A stretch of 23,126 bases of DNA from Clostridiales bacterium. GTDB lineage: Bacteria; Bacillota; Clostridia; Oscillospirales; Oscillospiraceae. Where the stretch lies: the NCBI GenBank assembly GCA_021203685.1, contig JAJQAS010000039.1, positions 1 through 23,126 on the forward strand, written 5' to 3'. Under the pieces are notes generated by a model, which was not told the DNA's origin, ran no database searches, and worked only from the letters and a program-made list of their open reading frames with translations. How positions within the stretch are numbered: position 1 is the stretch's first letter; every line of letters begins with the position of its first letter. The position numbers were made by a program, and so were the translations under genes. Positions 22,151 through 23,126 of the stretch are shown here, in pieces.

Positions 22151-22864
22151 TCACCGGCGCCGCTCCGCCTGGGCGATGTAATCCCGGTCGATCTCGAAGT
22201 GCTGCTCCAGGGCGGCCAGACCGGCGTTCAGATTTTTTTCCATCAGCGCGTTGTAAATGGCCCAGTGGGATTGCTGCAACCGCTGGGCCTGCGCCCCGTC
22301 CAGCAGGATGGTGGTGCGCAGGCTGCAGATGAACTGATCCAGCAGCTCGTTGAACAGCGAGGTGTAGAACGACAGCAGCCGGTTGTGGGAGGCCAGCACC
22401 AGCGAGTTGTGAAAGGCCAGATCCAGCCGGGAACTCTCCTCCAGGCCGTCGGCCTGGTCCATGGAGACCAGAATCTGGCGCAGGCTGTCCAGTTCCTCCC
22501 CGGTGGCGCAGCTCATGGCCATTTCGATGGCCCCGGCTTCGTACCAGCGGCGCATTTCCAGCACCTCGGTGTAGCTGGCCTGTTGGAGCACCAGGAACAT
22601 ATTGAAAAATTTCAGCATATAGTCGTGGGTGTCGCAGCGGATATAGTTGCCGCTGCCCTGGAGACACTCCACCAGACCCATCATCTCCAGCACATGGAGG
22701 GCCTCCCGGGCGGAGTTGCGGCTGACGCCCAGCCGCTCGGCGATGTCCCGCTCGGTGGGGATGCGGTCGTTGAGCTTTAGCTCACCGCTGAGGATCTGCT
22801 CAAAAAAATAGTCGAAAACGTGTTCGTATGCCTTTTTGTTGGCGGTCAAATTTTCCATTGGCAC
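22151..22864 (-). CDS. GntR-family regulator with FCD domain (UxuR/ExuR-like)
   Basis: This 237-aa protein has an N-terminal winged helix (RIPTERDIAERLGVSRNSAR, EALHVLEMMGLVECLQGSGN) and a C-terminal all-helical FCD effector domain. Candidate metal-binding residues are the Asp and His of LDLAFHNSLVLASHN, the His of QSHWAIYNAL and the His of LEQHFEID. The GTG at 22864 is preferred because AGGTGAT ends 3 nt ahead, in register with 16S rRNA; ATG 22858 is the alternative. It lies 139 bp upstream of uxaC in the same direction with separate promoters. FCD regulators of this type commonly sense uronates, so control of uxaC is likely. Other sugar acids are possible effectors. Confidence 0.92.
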   Translation of the reverse strand: MPMENLTANKKAYEHVFDYFFEQILSGELKLNDRIPTERDIAERLGVSRNSAREALHVLEMMGLVECLQGSGNYIRCDTHDYMLKFFNMFLVLQQASYTEVLEMRRWYEAGAIEMAMSCATGEELDSLRQILVSMDQADGLEESSRLDLAFHNSLVLASHNRLLSFYTSLFNELLDQFICSLRTTILLDGAQAQRLQQSHWAIYNALMEKNLNAGLAALEQHFEIDRDYIAQAERRR

Positions 22865-22900
22865 AGTATCACCTGCAAATCAGACGGAGTTTGTCACCAT

Positions 22901-22930
22901 CTAGTATACCAGACAGGGGGCGATTTGCAA
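22901..22930 (-). promoter_or_regulatory. promoter of the GntR gene with UxuR-like palindrome
   Basis: On the minus strand TTGCAA (22930-22925) and TATACT (22908-22903) have a 16-bp spacer. The -10 lies inside CTGGTATACTAG (22912-22901), one base from the perfect palindrome CTGGTATACCAG. TGGTATACCA-type sites are known for UxuR/ExuR-type FCD regulators, which supports autoregulation. Confidence 0.6.
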
Positions 22931-23126
22931 GGGGCTGATTGCTGTTTTGCGTGCCGGATTTTTGGATTTCCGAATATGTCTGTTACGCCTGATGTTCCTC
23001 AGCCGGACTTTTCCCCGGCGGCGTGGTCGGCAGAACTGGGGGGGGGGGTGGTTTTAGTCCCAGGAAAGAGGACCCCCATGGAGGTGTTAACCCGGAACCC
23101 CTTGGGGGAGCCCCCCCCGAACTCGT
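22931..23126. other. non-coding end of window with low-quality-looking tail
   Basis: No gene was found. From about 23038 there is a run of 11 G, followed by stretches such as CCCCTTGGGGGAGCCCCCCCC that look like accumulated sequencing errors or adapter-like noise rather than natural sequence. Bases 22931-23030 are ordinary intergenic DNA without recognised sites. Confidence 0.55.

Overview
The window looks like chromosomal DNA of a G+C-rich, endospore-forming Clostridia member, most likely a gut Oscillospiraceae of the Flavonifractor/Intestinimonas/Lawsonibacter kind. The evidence is strong AGGAGG-type ribosome sites, vegetative sigma-A promoters, small CotF-like coat genes, a formate-tetrahydrofolate ligase gene behind a ZTP riboswitch, and CUT1 sugar transporters without their own ATPase. 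The genus is an inference. There is no rRNA, tRNA, phage, insertion sequence or CRISPR array.

Region 1 (1-4243, + strand) is an alpha-glucan phosphorolysis set: a partial beta-phosphoglucomutase, a ROK sugar kinase and a GH65 disaccharide phosphorylase. Together they would turn an imported alpha-glucobiose (probably maltose) into glucose 6-phosphate. A block of AGCT-rich repeats lies between the kinase and the phosphorylase.

Region 2 (4388-17064, mostly + strand) is an arabino-oligosaccharide utilisation locus. It holds a LacI-type regulator with a near-consensus promoter, a lipoprotein binding protein behind a long structured leader, two permeases, a GH51 arabinofuranosidase, a divergent DUF624 (YesL-like) membrane protein, an unrecognised single-pass membrane protein, and a tight GH43 / second GH51 / GH127 run. 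None of the glycosidases has a signal peptide. The model is import of short arabinosides and release of alpha-L- and beta-L-arabinofuranose in the cytoplasm. Arabinose isomerase, ribulokinase and the transporter ATPase are not here and must be elsewhere. Hairpins inside the transport operon probably set the expression ratio between its genes.

Region 3 (17065-18552, - strand) follows about 390 bases without a credible gene. It holds two small CotF-like spore-coat genes behind a sporulation-type promoter, and a small helical protein with an acidic Glu/Pro/Ala repeat tail encoded by 39-bp tandem repeats.

Region 4 (18628-22930, - strand) holds fhs (one-carbon metabolism) with its ZTP riboswitch, then uxaC (hexuronate isomerase) and a divergence-free upstream GntR/FCD regulator. 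The two uronate promoters share a TATACTA-centred motif that may be the regulator's operator. The last roughly 100 bases look like a low-quality contig end.
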